64,000 nt of DNA from Saururus chinensis (GCA_035235625.1 CP141148.1:11093001-11157000), one strand, 5' to 3'; positions 23,286 through 35,618 are shown, counted from the stretch's first letter. Notes: generated by a model from the sequence alone, not told the origin. A program made the numbers and translations.

Positions 23286-25257
23286 TGTAACATCTGTAAG
23301 TTTTTAAATACTTTTCATAATTTTTTTATGTTCAGTATATTAAATAGAGCTCGGTGAGATGAGCGTAACGAACCCATGAACACAAGAAATGGAGGTCGGG
23401 ACGAAAGGTTATGACCTCGGGAAATGTGGTGTATGGGCGGGACCTAATTTAAAAATGTAAGATAACCAATCTAACTTTGGTCTAATTTTGAAGGGCTCGT
23501 TAATACGAGTCCATTGGTACAAAGAATGCATAATTTTGATATCGGGATAAGAAGATATAAGGTTTTGAAATTTTTTAAATAAAATATAAAATAAGCAACA
23601 GAAATCTGACGCACATCAGAGGCGCGCATCAGGAATCTGGACGCGCATCAATGACATGTCAGAAGCAAGACACGTGTCTGACACACGTCAGATGTGCGTC
23701 ACTTCCGCTCTCTTATAAATAGCGCCAGTTTCTCAGTTCATTCCAAACTTCTTTTCTTCATTTCTTCCTCGTTTTAAGTCCGATTTAAGTCGTTTAAGAG
23801 GTGTTTTTACCAAAATCGAGCATACTGGACATCATGGCGAGGTTATTTTTCTATTTTGAGATTTCTATAGCCCTGAAATCTGCTATTTAATTTTGTACTA
23901 CTCGGAGTATCATTTATTTTCTCGCTTGAAAATCGAGGTAGGGCCTTTTATCCTCTTTTATGACATAAATACTTACATTGGTTGTCTTTGAAAGTTTATA
24001 TGAATAATTCTAGTTAATCTCCATGTACATTTTAGAATTGCCTCGTATACTTGATTTATTAAGTGTTTATCTTTTGAATTTAATTAGGAATTATGCTTTA
24101 TGTTATATGTGATATAAAGAAAATCTAGCTTCGCCATAATTTTAAAGTATGGTAAGATTGAAAGACGGTTTTCATGAAATTGTTGCTCTATCAAAATGAT
24201 TTTAGAAAATACGTACAATCATGACCACCGAGTTGTTGAGATGAGATAGAGAAGGGGTAACTGTCTCGTTAGAACGAGCGACTAACCCTACCTTTATAAT
24301 CGTTGTCAGTAACACGACCATGACTTGTAAAGGCAAGACTAGGATTTTGAAAGGTTGATCTTTGTAGAAGAAGGAAAAGAGAAGGAAATTCCCATTTGAG
24401 TTAGGCATATAAGAGGTTTAATTGTTTGGAACTCAAATTGGTAGACGTACCGATAGAGTTCTATAATGGAGAGTACACAGGTAAATCTAGCTTGGAATCG
24501 GATACACACACATTAGCCTGGTGAGCCCCTAACGAAGGGCAAGATTCCTGATTCGCCCCTAATGAAGGGCAACAATCAAGGCTACACACGCTAGGGTAGA
24601 GAGTATCATGGGAAAACTCTCTGATCTCTAGATCCCGGCGCCCCATGAGCACGGGTGGCTCTTCCCTCTACAAGCACGGAGTATTTTACGAAAAATCTGT
24701 AGAGGAGTAAGAGGCCACTGCTTTGTACCTACAACAAATTCTTTATATAATAATACAAACCCTAGAAGCATCTTCGATACGTAGGGAGAAGCCCTAGGGA
24801 AGTTTTTGGGTGAGAGGCACACCCTTACCATTTGTTTTTGAAAAGTAATGTCTATTTACCTTGTGATTTACAAACTGCCAGATGTTATATTTATGTCTAT
24901 CAGGATAAGTATCCTACTGAGTATTTTAAAATACTCACCACCCCCCAGACCTTGCAGGGCCCGGTGTGGAATAGGCTGGTGTAGAAGAAAGTAGTAAAGA
25001 TACTTTTTGGGAGCTTTAACTGGTGACCACAAACTCTACAATTACACCAGTAGTTTCTAAGTTTATTTTCCTATTTTTTTTCTTGAAAAGACTTATTTAT
25101 ATCTTTACTTATGTGCTTATTCATAGATATTATATTTCCTGGGGAATAAAATATCTCATGTTACGTTATGGTTCTATGTTTCTAGGTTGCGACCCAAGCA
25201 AGCTCTGATTTTACTTTTTAACTCTTTATATATTTTATAAAATCTCGGGTCGTGACA
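23286..25257 (+). mobile_element. Solo LTR S2 (2.0 kb)
   Basis: Begins TGTAACATCTG and ends CGGGTCGTGACA, a common 3' end of plant Ty3 LTRs, where it is usually followed by a TTGGTATCAGAGC primer-binding site that is absent here. Near-perfect 5-base duplications flank it (GGTTG 23281-23285, AGTTG 25258-25262). A TATA box TATAAAT lies at 23714-23720, upstream of a pyrimidine-rich leader. The shared dyad CTGAGTATTTTAAAATACTC is at 24917-24936. No internal region, so a solo LTR. Confidence 0.85.
23714..23720 (+). promoter_or_regulatory. TATA box of solo LTR S2
   Basis: TCTTATAAATAGCGCC, about 430 bases into the LTR, fits an LTR promoter and sets its orientation as plus. Confidence 0.6.
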
Positions 25258-25374
25258 AGTTGTGTGCACTAAATGTTACATACTTTGTATTAAAAGTTTA
25301 TGTTGTTGGTTGTATACTTACATTTTTAAAATTCGTTATGTTATTTATTTGGTAATACATCTTTGTAAAGGTGG

Positions 25375-25700
25375 TTTAGCTTACTTTTGATTTTTGTGTA
25401 TAAAATAAGAAAAATATCTTTCAACATAAGTATCACAAAAAATAATAATGGGTAAAATGTCTTTTCATATCATTTCAAAAAAGAAATGACTTTATTCAAA
25501 AACCCCACCTCTAGAGAGTTGCTGAAAAAATTATATTTTGGGAAAATTCAATTTGAATTGACCCAAAAGGTAATTTTTTACAGGAAAAACTATTTCAAAT
25601 TGAAACAGGCCAAGTATTTTACCTCTTAAAGTATTTTCTCACATCTAAAAAGTGCCAGTAATTTTCCCTATGAGAAGACTTGAAGGGAAAGTGCATTTGT
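25375..25700. repeat. Diverged copy of the MITE interior
   Basis: Shares AAAGAAATGACTTT, the TTCAATTTGAATTGACC region and the TCTAAAAAGTGC-like end with 25856-26172, in the same orientation about 500 bases away. Either a partial second MITE or a direct duplication. Confidence 0.6.
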
Positions 25701-25751
25701 GCCTCGACCAAAATCTTCCTATCCAACATAGAATTTTCATTTTCCATTTTA

Positions 25752-26209
25752 AGGGCATGTTTGGCTTGCACTTTAAAGTAGAAAGAAAATAGTTTTTTAT
25801 TAAAATAATGTTTTAGCAAGAAAAACAAAAACGGAAGATGTTTGATTAGAATTTATTTAGATGATTTTAAAGAGAAATCTGATTTTATCTTACTTTTGCC
25901 TTTTATGTGTAAAATCTCAAGAATACATTCTAACATAGTTATGGCACAAAACATATGATGGGTGGAATGCCTTTTCACATTATTTTAAAAAAGAAATGAC
26001 TTTCTTTTAAACTCTCCTTATGGGGAGAGTTCTTGAAGAAATTAAATTTTGAGTCAATTCAATTTAAATTGACCTAAAAGGTGTCTTTCAACGGGAAAAG
26101 TCATTTAAAATTAAAATGGGTCATCCAAATGTGTTTTAACCCCTTAAAGTACTTTCCCATGTCTAAAAAGCACTTTCTAGCTGTAGAAAGCGCCGCCCAA
26201 ACGACACCT
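25752..26209. mobile_element. hAT-type MITE candidate
   Basis: Starts AGGGCATGTTTGGC and ends GCCCAAACGACACCT, whose complement AGGTGTCGTTTGGGC resembles the start; such ends are typical of plant hAT MITEs. No 8-base target duplication is clear, and the interior is AT-rich and non-coding. Confidence 0.5.
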
Positions 26210-28735
26210 AAGTCCTATCGTTTTATAATGATACTGTTATCTTTTTTAAAATCCTAAACAACCTTCCACCCTTTGAACTTTTTCCATCATTTTGATTCCT
26301 TTTTTTCATCACCGACGCCATCATTGTGTACAATTTGGGCCAAAACCACTCTCCTCCCTCTTGGCTCTGATTGTAGCTCTCCTTTCTCTCTATGCTCACT
26401 TCTTTCTAGTAGTACTTCCATGGGCTTCTCCATGTATTTAAGACTTTGGTAAATGCCCCTAATTTTTGTCCTCTTCTATGCTAAGATTTGTGCTATCTGT
26501 GAAGACCTTTCCTTGACATCTTTTGTACAAGGTTGCCATTCTTCTCTTCTCTCCCTCTAATTGCTGCAATATTGGTTCAAAATTTTATTTTTTCTTTCTT
26601 TGTTTTGTTTTTTATTCTAAATCTCCAACTGATGTTTGACTACTAAGGTCACTATTTGAGGAATTTTTTATGCTGATTTTGACTCAATCGATGTGGATTA
26701 TTTCTTTAGATCCAGTTATTACTCAACTAGCATTTATAATGATAAATTATATATAAAACTGAGTCATTTAGTGTAACAACGTTTTGAGAGACAATAAAAA
26801 TGAAGAGGTAGTAGTTGATTGTTGAAATGATTCAGCTAAATTGATAAGATATTGAGGTATTTATATATTAAAATTTTCCATCAATTGATATGTTACATTT
26901 TCATTCATTTTTGTCTTAGGATACACGAGATTATTGAAGCATTCATATGGTAGACTTAGCAAGAAATCTATTTTCAACTGCATACCACTGATGCCAACAA
27001 AACAATATCAAGTTATCTTAAATTAAATGGTAAAATTTCAGGTGCATTGTTGGAACTCCAAGAATCCATATAATAGAGATATCACAATGCGATTGGAGAT
27101 GAAAAGAGAATGACAAGGTAGCAATTTGAGCACCTTATCCTTTAGTGACATTTTTGTAATAGTGATATCGCATTGCTGGCTTTTGTGCCTTTTTGGGTTG
27201 TTATGAGCTAAGGGGTGTTGATCACATGCAAAGTAAGTTGTTAATCAATTTACTCTAATCTACCCACAATTGCTTGACTAATTTATCATATGGTCAAATT
27301 ATGGAATTGGGTTTAATATGGTGTTTAGTTATTGTCTCTCCACTTTTACCTGCTTTTTGGCTATTGAAATATTCTTGTTTATAATTAATAGCCTAAATGT
27401 TTTTTGAGTAGTTTTTTTTTGGTAGTTTATACCTTATTGGATGAATGCTTATATTCATACGCTATTTTTACACAAAAACCATACTCTGCCTGTGATTGGA
27501 TAGAGAAACGTGGGTCTTACTAGGCAATAGGTGTCCGCCCCTGACCCAAGGGCCTCCTAGAATGAGGTCTCGACTTGATTTAAAAGTAACATCAGTCAAA
27601 GCCAAAAGATACTCACCAACTACAAGCATCAAATATCTTGTCAATGAATCAACACATGGCAATTATTACAATCATTTGGAAGTAAACAAACCACTACTAT
27701 CATCACTCTAATTCAGCTACCCATATCTTACAACAAAAACTATTTTATGATGGACTAGGAACTCATTTAAAATTACTCTCAAGAAATTTGAGAGCAAAAG
27801 AACACAATTTGAAAGCATGAGGCACATTTGAACATAGAATCACATAATTGTAAAATTCAACCTGTTTGCATTACAGATTATCTATTAAATAGAGACTTAT
27901 GATGAGGAACAAGTAATCTTTTGAAATTTCCCATTTAATGCCCAAATGTGTGAATATAAATTAAATTCATTGATAACAAGCATCTCATTTCATATTTAGT
28001 ACTTTTTGTTTGATTGATGTCACCGGTACGAAGGTGACATCCATTGATAATAGGAAAAAGTTAATATGCGCTTGGTACATTAGGAGCCACCAGATCCGAT
28101 AGCTCCTGGGTGGGTGGATGATAAAAACCGACCATGTCCCTTGAATAACATGGGCCGCACGAACCAAATCAGGTGGCCCATATGTGTCTGGAGCTACACC
28201 AAGTACATATTATGGGACTCTTGATAATATGTTAAACCATAATTGTATGTGAAGGCTCATGTAGAAATCTTGCCAAATTTATTTTTATCTAAGGGAATCT
28301 TGAGTGTTTTTTTTTCCCTGCCATGGTAAGATATGTCCAAGTATACTACATAGCAGTTGTATAATAAATGAATTTTAAACATGATTGCCATTAGTTGCGT
28401 TGGTATGCATCCTTAATCAAATTTCACTGAATCCTAACTGTTATTTTGATAATTGTGTAAGAAAATTGACCAGTTTAAGGGAATGATGCATGGCAGGATC
28501 CATCATTACAATGTGTCTAAGGTTGCTTCTTGCTATGAGATCTGATGGGTGCCTTTGATAACAACCCAGGCTATATCATTTATTTGATTTTGGAGTTTTT
28601 TCATATTGCCTGGTCGAAGAATGAAAAAATCCACATTCCCTAGATTTGAAATGAAAATGCCATAAAACCCTAACCGGAGATAGGGTTTTATATCATATAA
28701 AACCCTCATGAAGTCACATTTATTGGATTACGACT
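26210..28735. other. No recognisable gene
   Basis: AT-rich DNA with scattered short open frames and no family motif. A pyrimidine-rich stretch at 26360-26560 resembles plant leader or intron DNA but leads into no coding frame I can recognise. Confidence 0.5.
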
Positions 28736-29101
28736 TCAAACACCGACGATTCCTCTGATTGAAAAGTCCATTCCAATTGAAAAGTCCTCTGATTGAGCAG
28801 TGTTCACGCAATGTGAGAGAAGATTTTGCGACCTACCTGACCAAAGATTAAAGATTAGGGGTTTTTTTTGTTCTGCAACGAGTTTGCGAAAAAACACTTC
28901 GGATGTTAGTTCGGGAATGAGTTTTTTTTGCAAGTTGATTTTAAAATTGTATGCCCCAAAGCTAGTTTCGGCCATGTAGCAAGGTTCCATTTGCAGTGAT
29001 CTCAGTAAATGAGTAAAATTTGTAGAAAAGTAGCGGCCGAACGAGGGGTTAATCCGGCTTGGAGAATATAAGTGACGGTTTCGTCGTAAGGCCTTTACCA
29101 A
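28736..29101 (-). CDS. Unrecognised 121-codon open frame
   Basis: Minus-strand frame, basic at its N-terminus (MVKALRRNRHLYSPSR), with no signal peptide, membrane segment or known motif. It ends just before the palindrome-rich left part of TE-X and may be chance or part of that element. I do not recognise it and it may not be expressed. Confidence 0.2.
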   Translation of the reverse strand: MVKALRRNRHLYSPSRINPSFGRYFSTNFTHLLRSLQMEPCYMAETSFGAYNFKINLQKKLIPELTSEVFFRKLVAEQKKPLIFNLWSGRSQNLLSHCVNTAQSEDFSIGMDFSIRGIVGV

Positions 29102-29440
29102 AATCTATACTGGATATTTGTATTCACGATTTTTGATTTGGTGTGTATGAGAGCACACGACTTAGGTAGTCGAAGTAGATGATCGTTTGTTTAGAAATAC
29201 GATAAGTCATATATCGTGTGTTCGATACAACGCTGGCAACATGATATTCAACCATGATGATATCGTATATGAGAGTTCCTCTTATCGTATGTTCGATAAC
29301 ATGATAGATATACTTATCGTATAAATAAAAGTTAGTTAGATAATGTGAATCGACGTGACTATTGATTATGGTCATGACCAATTGTTGATATACAAATATT
29401 TATCCAATTTTTCTAAGTAAAGTTAAGAGTGTTACATCAA

Positions 29441-30175
29441 ATGGTGGAGTTAGTGAAGGTAACAGAAGAGAAGAATAAGAGAATCTACGAGAGAAGAGCA
29501 GGTCTGGGAACAAATAGTTTCCCCGCTGGACTGCATCTGTCAAAAGACCTTTTAGATTCATGTCAGGGATGCAAGGCTATCTTGGTGGAGACTGGGTTCT
29601 ACTCAGTATATGATTGTGAGCCCATCATCATCTCCAGACCACTCTTGGATGTTCTCATTGGTGAGTGTGGGGATGACTCATAGGAGGTCTTCAACATAAG
29701 GGTCAAAAGACTACCCCTTACTGTGGATGAAGTGACAATGATCAGGGGTTTGAGTGGAAAAGGTTACCCGTGTAAATTGGAAAGTAGCAAGGGGAAGGAT
29801 GTCCAAGGCAAGGGGCAATTCTACCAGAAGTTCTTCCAAGGGAAGTAGCTAGAGAAGACAAGACTTGAAGAAATGTTGAAAGAAGTGGTTGCAAAAACAC
29901 GGACTATTTCAGATGATAACTTAGCACGGTTGGCTATCATGCACATGGGTGTCCTCGTGTTATTGACATAGAGCAACATAGTCGTATCCCGAACTCTGTG
30001 TGATTACATAGATGACTTATTGGTCGTGGGGATCTACAATTGGGCTGGCGCCGTACATGATATGTTGATGAGAGGCATATCATCAGCCCACATAAACATC
30101 ATGATTAGAGAGGATGAGTGTTCCGCAAGGGCTGAAATTCTCGTTGGGGCTTCATTAGTGCTCCAAGTAACGTTC
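29441..30175 (+). pseudogene. TE-X protein N-terminal domain (DUF1985/plant-mobile-domain-like)
   Basis: First ATG of the frame is 29441 (MVELVKVTEEKNKRIYE). One frame continues through three in-frame stops (29681, about 29847, about 29969) and reads VKRLPLTVDEVTMIRGL, then LARLAIMHMGVLVLL, SRTLCDYIDDLLVVGIYNWA and GAVHDMLMRGI. A VTMIRGL-type turn, a hydrophobic helix, and a D-D-L-x(4-6)-YNWA block resemble the DUF1985/plant mobile domain at the N-terminus of Ulp1-carrying transposon proteins (family recalled, not searched). It ends at a GTATGT donor at 30176. Confidence 0.5.
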
Positions 30176-30504
30176 GTATGTTTTGTACCATGAGAAAGTC
30201 CATTATCGTCTGTCTACTGGCACGATATGTTTACACACACATATATATCGTCGTATTGCTCACACGATATCAAGTCAAGCGTGCAATCAGAAATGCGACG
30301 TATAACACTAATGTAGACCTATTGTGTGCACGGTAACACAACTAAGTATAATATTGTGTATAGGAAATTACACGAAGGTGAACAATCGTATTATTGGAAG
30401 CATGATGTGGCCTCAAAGCGTGTTATCAGAACACGACTAAATTGTTATACTTATGCTAGTGACCATTTACACTACTGACCATTTTCTTTTGTATTGTTCG
30501 CCAG
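30176..30504 (+). other. Intron-like gap filled with short palindromes
   Basis: Starts GTATGT and ends TTCGCCAG. Removing it joins ACG TTC to GTA TGG in phase 0, and the frame continues (VWFYKHTSIWAP). It contains several CACGATA/TATCGTG half-sites, for example GGCACGATATG and CTCACACGATATC. If spliced, a TE intron built from the element's own palindromic repeat. Confidence 0.45.
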
Positions 30505-31250
30505 GTATGGTTTTATAAGCATACGTCCATATGGGCTCCCAGTGGTCCTCTATGCTGCCCAAGGTGCAAGAGGTGGCCCGGATTTACCCAACTTTTGAGT
30601 GAGGTGGAGAAGGCCGATAAACTTGACACGGCCGTTGAAAAGGCGAGGAAGAAGATTCTAGCTCATCACCGGATGAAGAAGTGGTACGAGGAGGTCTTCA
30701 CGCGGTTGAAGCCAGAATCACAAATTATTACGCGAATCACACCAATTGCCGAAGAGGCACACTTGATGGATGGCCAAAGGGAGACCCCGAAGGCTAAGAA
30801 GGCAGATACGCAAACTTTCCGGCCAATGAGACCCATTCATGCCCTCCACATCGAAATGTCGGGGCATGTACATTCTGGCTAGGACATCACTGAATCATTC
30901 GGCTTGTAAGTTGATGTCATGACCGGAATTTGTGATGTTGTTTTGGAAAAGACTATTCTTTTTGGTGAGCGGCAATAGAACATGGAGCTAGTAGAAGCTG
31001 CACTCCTGCATGTTAAGAACGATTTGGAGGTGACAACTAGCCTCATAGAATAGATGTAACCCCCTGAGGAAATGGAGACAAAGCAGCCGCATGACCCCCC
31101 TCAACCGGATGTCACCCATGCATCAATCCCTCCTCCAAGAACTGAAGGATCGCCATTAGTTCGTTTAAAGGCAAGAGCTTCAACATCCAAAGAAGCTCAC
31201 TAACAATCTACCCTCGAAGATCAACCAGTACCTGTCCCTTAGCTAATGGA
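30505..31250 (+). pseudogene. TE-X protein, middle part
   Basis: Reads VWFYKHTSIWAP, then LLSEVEKADKLDTAVEKARK and KILAHHRMKKWYEEVFTRLK, a charged helical stretch, then VLEKTILFGER and MELVEAALLHVKNDLEVTT, with stops at several places after 30880. A W-x(5-8)-P-R-x-x-RW-like block follows the intron, as in plant-mobile-domain proteins. The acidic, Pro-rich tail (PPEEMETKQPHDPPQPD) looks like the linker that precedes the protease in Ulp1-transposon proteins (inference). Decayed. Confidence 0.4.
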
Positions 31251-31370
31251 CGAGGGATTCATTTTAAGTACTGCATTTTACAGTATCGTGTTCGAATGGG
31301 GATATTCATATAATCGAGTACACAATAGTCTCAACAATCATGCTTTAAGAAAGACAATTTCGTTGTAGTT

Positions 31371-31386
31371 GTGTGATCGATCACAC
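31371..31386. repeat. Perfect 16-base palindrome
   Basis: GTGTGATCGATCACAC, one of the cleanest examples of the ACACGAT/ATCGTGT dyads scattered through TE-X, inside the second intron-like gap. Confidence 0.9.
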
Positions 31387-31570
31387 GATCATTGGACCAG
31401 ACATTTGTTAAGAAAACAATCTAGTTGTGGTCGTGTGCTCGTTAACATGATTTGTCTACTTCTCCTTTTTTTATCAACACGATATGGAGATTCACCATCG
31501 TGTAAGTTACAACATGATTGGCTTGCATATCGTTTATTGACTAATGTGATTGATTACTTCTTGAATGCAG

Positions 31571-32353
31571 AGAAAAGGCAGTCGCAAGCTATCTCCAAAA
31601 TGAAGAAGACTGATCCGAAGTTACAAAGGACCGTAATAATTAGATTCTTAATGAAACTGAATGTAGAATTCTTGGAACAACCTCCGGAGGTCAAAGACCA
31701 ACGTCAGGCTATCATGGACCAACCCCGGGAGGTTGAAGAACAACCCCCAGGAGGTAGAGCCACCGAAAAAACCCTGGGATGGATGAGAACAACCTCTGGA
31801 GGGACCAGAACAACCCCGGGAGGGACCAGCAGAACACCTGGAGGGACAAGAACAACCCCTGGGACCGGAAGCACCCCAGGAAGCAAATAAAGGAGGGGAA
31901 CATACAAATAAAGAAGTAGTTTCGAAACAAGCAATAAAACAAAGATCTAAGCAAAAAGCTGGCCTTGGCGCACACTTCTTACCTCTGGTGCCCCAGAAGT
32001 TGAGGTCCACCACTGTTGAACCACCTACTCAAGGTGAGGAGGTAGTCATGAAGGTCTTCGCTCAAGGCTCGAAGAAGCTGTACATTATCCGTCTGGCACA
32101 TCCAAAGTCTCCCACACTAAAACAAGTGGGCTCAACTGTTGGCTCTAGTGGTAGCACTTTATTGGATACTCCTCCAGTTGATGAGGAAGTACTGCAGAGT
32201 ATCTGCAATGTGATAGAGGTCAAAGAGGAGGCTATGAAGAAGACAAATAAGGAGGAGCTTTGTCTGTGGCCAAAGGATTATCTTGACACAAAGTTGGTGT
32301 TCCACATTGAGCTTCCGAAGGAGGCAGATAAGGACATTACAATTGTAGTATAA
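31571..32353 (+). pseudogene. TE-X protein, linker with short repeats
   Basis: Follows an intron-like end TTGAATGCAG at 31561-31570. It encodes KRQSQAISKMKKTDPKLQ, then a run of near-repeats (GGTRTTPGGTSRTPGGTRTT) from 15-24-base DNA repeats at 31795-31885, a frame change, and finally EEVVMKVFAQGSKKLYIIRL and ELCLWPKDYLDTKLVFHIEL before a stop at 32353. The minus strand is also open over the repeats but is Pro/Ser/Cys-rich and is judged a shadow. No catalytic protease motif lies here; those are at 50743-51199. Confidence 0.4.
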
Positions 32354-32443
32354 TAATCTCCCAATTTCTGATGCGTATTTCCCGAAGTATCACCACAATG
32401 TCCGATGTATCAATAACTTCCATAATCTGGTAGTTCGTAACCC

Positions 32444-34150
32444 TCTCACCCTACCTATATATATTAGGGTTAGGGTTTGTAGAACACTTGCCCACTCATG
32501 TTCGGCACCAAGATGGACTATTTTGGAGATTACTTTAGCGCTTGAGGGTGAATCTTCCCTCTTCAAATATGGTCCTCACCTACATCTACGGTGGAAGAAC
32601 CCATTCAGGCGTTATTGCAATGTCGCGAATGTTTTGTCCCATTGCATTTGATCGGTCCTCACCATTTACATCTATTTCCCCTTTGCTCCATAGATTTTGT
32701 CTTGCAGTATAGCTGAGAAGTGAACTCCATATTTTTATTATTTTTTGTATATTTTGTAAATATTCTGAAGAGAAAAATATTAATAACAACTTTTTTTTGT
32801 TTCCATTCATAGTTGTGTTCCAATAGTTTTTATACCGTTATGAAAACATACAACAAAACAATAGGTCGTCTGTTCGGATAGACAACTGGCGACGTGTTCT
32901 TACTAGTACTATGATAGATATATGGGCCATATGTTTGGACACATGAAAGATATATTGGTTGTATGTTCGGATACGTGAAAGATATATTGGTCGTATGTTC
33001 GGACACATGAAAGAAGGGCAAGCTCACCGAACCTCCTTGTTCGGGCTGAACCTTCTCGTTTGGGCCACCATCAATTGGGAGACGATAGATCATTCTCATT
33101 TGGCTGAACCATCAGGTTCGGGCTGCCTAGCCTATCGGTTCAGTGTTGAATGAACCTTCTTGATCCTGGCTCAGTATATATTAGGGTTGGGGTTCGGGCT
33201 CGGCCAACGTGTGTTTGGTGCTGAGATGGAACATTCAGGAGATTACTTTAGCGTTGGCTGGTGAATTGAACCCCCATCAGATACGGTCCTCGTTTGCATC
33301 TGAGGGAGGGCAAGATTCACTACCTAAACGACTATCGTGAGATCGATAATATGATCGGCTAAAGTTTTCTTTTTTATCACACTTGTTGTGACACACCATT
33401 GGTACATATCATATGATCGAATACACGACATCATCAACGACCACTTTAAGTATCTAGCAGCATTAAGTAGTACCACTACAATCATATGCTTACTAACACG
33501 ATAGCCATATTGGTCCTATGTTTGGATAAACAAGGGAATAATATTACAAATGACTTGCTGCAGCCCGAACATTCTAGTGCGGGCAAAACCTTCTCATTTC
33601 GGCAGCCTAGCCTATCGGTTCGGAGAAGATAGAACATTCTGGTGCGGCCGAACCTTCTGGTTAAGGCCACCAAGCCTGTCGGTTCAAAGTCTTAGGAACC
33701 TTCTTGATTTTGGCTCACTATATATTAGGGTTAGAGTTTGGAGAACACTCGCTCATTGATCTTTCACAGGCAGGATGGAGCATTCGGGATATTGCTTTAG
33801 CGTTGGATGATGAATTGTGCCCCCATCAGATATGATCCTGACCTGCATCTGATGGAGGACGAAATTCGCTATCAGGTGTTATTTCAATGTCACAAATGTT
33901 CCGTCCCATATTAACTGATCAGTCCTCACTTTTCCCCTTTTCCCATTCATATCTGAGGAGTGTGCATAGAGAACTCCTGCCCACTGATCTTCAGCACCGA
34001 GATGGATCATTTAGAAGATTGATTTAGCACCAGATGGTGAATCTTTCCCCCGACAGATACATTTCTCACTTGCATCTGTTAGAGGACAAGATTCACTGTC
34101 TGGAGTTATTTTAATGTTGCAAATGTTCCTTTGTACTTTAACAGATGGTC
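32444..34150 (+). repeat. Tandem modules with TATA/telobox-like core (copy A)
   Basis: Three to four diverged copies of one module: TATATATTAGGGTTAGGG (32456, 33174, 33717; last copy lacks it), then GAACACTCGCCCACTGATNTT-type text, GAGATGGANCATTCAGGAGA, TTTAGCGTTGGATGGTGAAT, CAGATACGGTCCTCAC, and CGCAAATGTTCCGTCCCAT. No coding frame is kept. The AGGGTTAGGGTTT part matches the plant telobox in complement, and with an adjacent TATA-like string it resembles a core promoter. Confidence 0.7.
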
Positions 34151-34378
34151 ATAAAGATCATTATCTTAGTTTTTGTTAAAAAAATGTTCTGTGAATATTA
34201 GTATTTTTTATGTAATGGACCAATATTATGTAATGAAAAATAGTTGTTATATAATTTTTTTTGCAAACAAACAACTGGAGTACTGATATGTAGGTCGTCC
34301 GTTTGGATACACGACTACCGTGCCAATCGTCTTTGTAATAACACGCCGATATGACACACGATTGAAATTGATCATACG

Positions 34379-35618
34379 TTAAATAGCAGGGTTCTGATAT
34401 GAAAGAGCACCACCATAAGGGTAGTTAATGCAGCCACGACCACAACTGCGCAAGTGACATTTGCAGTCACGGTAGTCCATCTCCTCAATAAAAGCATCAA
34501 TGTCATCAAGTTGATCTTCAAGAAGGGCGTAAGCCAGAGGATAAGGGGCTGTCACAACATGATAGGGACCACAAGAGAGCAAATAGGGCATAGCGGTGGA
34601 TCCAGAAAGAATGGATGAGATGGGACTATCAGAGGGTACGAGCCATGAGGGCCATGCTCATTACGAACCAGTCCAAAAAACACCCTTGCCCCACATAGGG
34701 GCATCTCAAAGTAAAACAACAAAAGAACTTGGTTGCTTGACTAGTAGAATTGGTGGGCAACGACTCGATCGACAATCAACAAGGAAAGCCTAGATAGAAG
34801 AAGATGCTGGAGTGATGGAGCCGGTCCGGATCTAGGAAGATGCACCCGCCAAAGCAATGGAGGCACGCTCAAGTAGATCGGCGGTGGTGGGGTTGTGGAC
34901 AGAGCACCAGTGGCGGCCCACAGAAAGGGCAGATTTTCTGAGTGGTCAAGGGTTGAGGTAGTGGCTAGATCCACCTATAGGAGGGCAGACACCACAATGG
35001 CCAAAGTGGATGCAAGGGCTTACAGATTCAGCGACAAGGCGACCGATCTGGATTGGCCAAAAAGAAGCCAATCAATGAGGGTTCAACCACATGGGCAGAT
35101 GGCAATGGGGCGGGAAATCCATCTGGGCTCTAGGGATATTCACCCAAAGGAACAATAGCGGCTAAAGGAAACTAGAACGATGGCTCAATTGATGAACAGG
35201 AGGTGGCCAGGGCAGCGGTGCGGCAGAATCGATGAGTGACAATACCGATGGGACCAGAGAGAATGAAGCACCAGAAGGCTTCAAGAACGCATCTGGAGTG
35301 AGCGAACGACATTCGTGAATGAGGAGATGGAGCGAAGGAGCATACTAATGGCTTCCTCCTACGCGTCTTTGTTGGCAGCAATAACAGTCTTCACATCGGT
35401 AAACATAAAATCATCGGTTTAACTTGAGTTTCTAATTGTTCATGTGGATGTGAAGACGATTGGGAGAGGACTCCAAGATGGGCATATCACAGAGGCCCAA
35501 GGACTCCGCAGTCATGAGAGCCGGTGAGATACCTGGCATTGGGTTTTGCTGATGCGGAAGACTCATGGCCGCAGAAGGGTGGGTGGCACAAGGTGTAGAA
35601 ACATCTCTTACCTACCAA
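34379..35618 (-). pseudogene. Retrotransposon R2 leader/gag-like region (copy A)
   Basis: Lies directly after the R2 LTR on the minus strand. Frames read CDMPILESSPNRLHIHMNN near 35450, CRSLTPDAFLKPSGASFSL near 35250, and DQLDDIDAFIEEMDYRDCK near 34500 with a Cys-rich tail, broken by stops. No zinc knuckle, protease or polymerase motif is visible. Called only by position next to the LTR and by its duplicate at 58818-60058; function unknown. Confidence 0.35.

Larger units (their letters stand above)
29110..34375 (+). mobile_element. TE-X copy A: Ulp1-transposon N-half plus repeat modules
   Basis: A stretch united by short palindromes of the type TATCGTGT..ACACGATA. It contains coding blocks (29441-30175, 30505-31250, 31571-32353) separated by palindrome-rich intron-like gaps, then tandem modules each with a TATATATTAGGGTTAGGG-type motif (32444-34150). 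Termini are not defined; the left limit is where palindromes start. The same palindromes and modules occur at 50540-51743 and 54986-58800, where the C-terminal half of the protein is found, so both are probably remains of one family (inference). Confidence 0.55.

Noticed and set aside
31648-32013. Overlapping minus-strand frames opposite the TE-X linker
   Set aside because: Shadow of the repetitive plus-strand linker, with no start context and extreme composition.
32456-32478. Interstitial telomere repeat
   Set aside because: Only two AGGGTT units within a larger conserved module, so telobox-like rather than telomeric.
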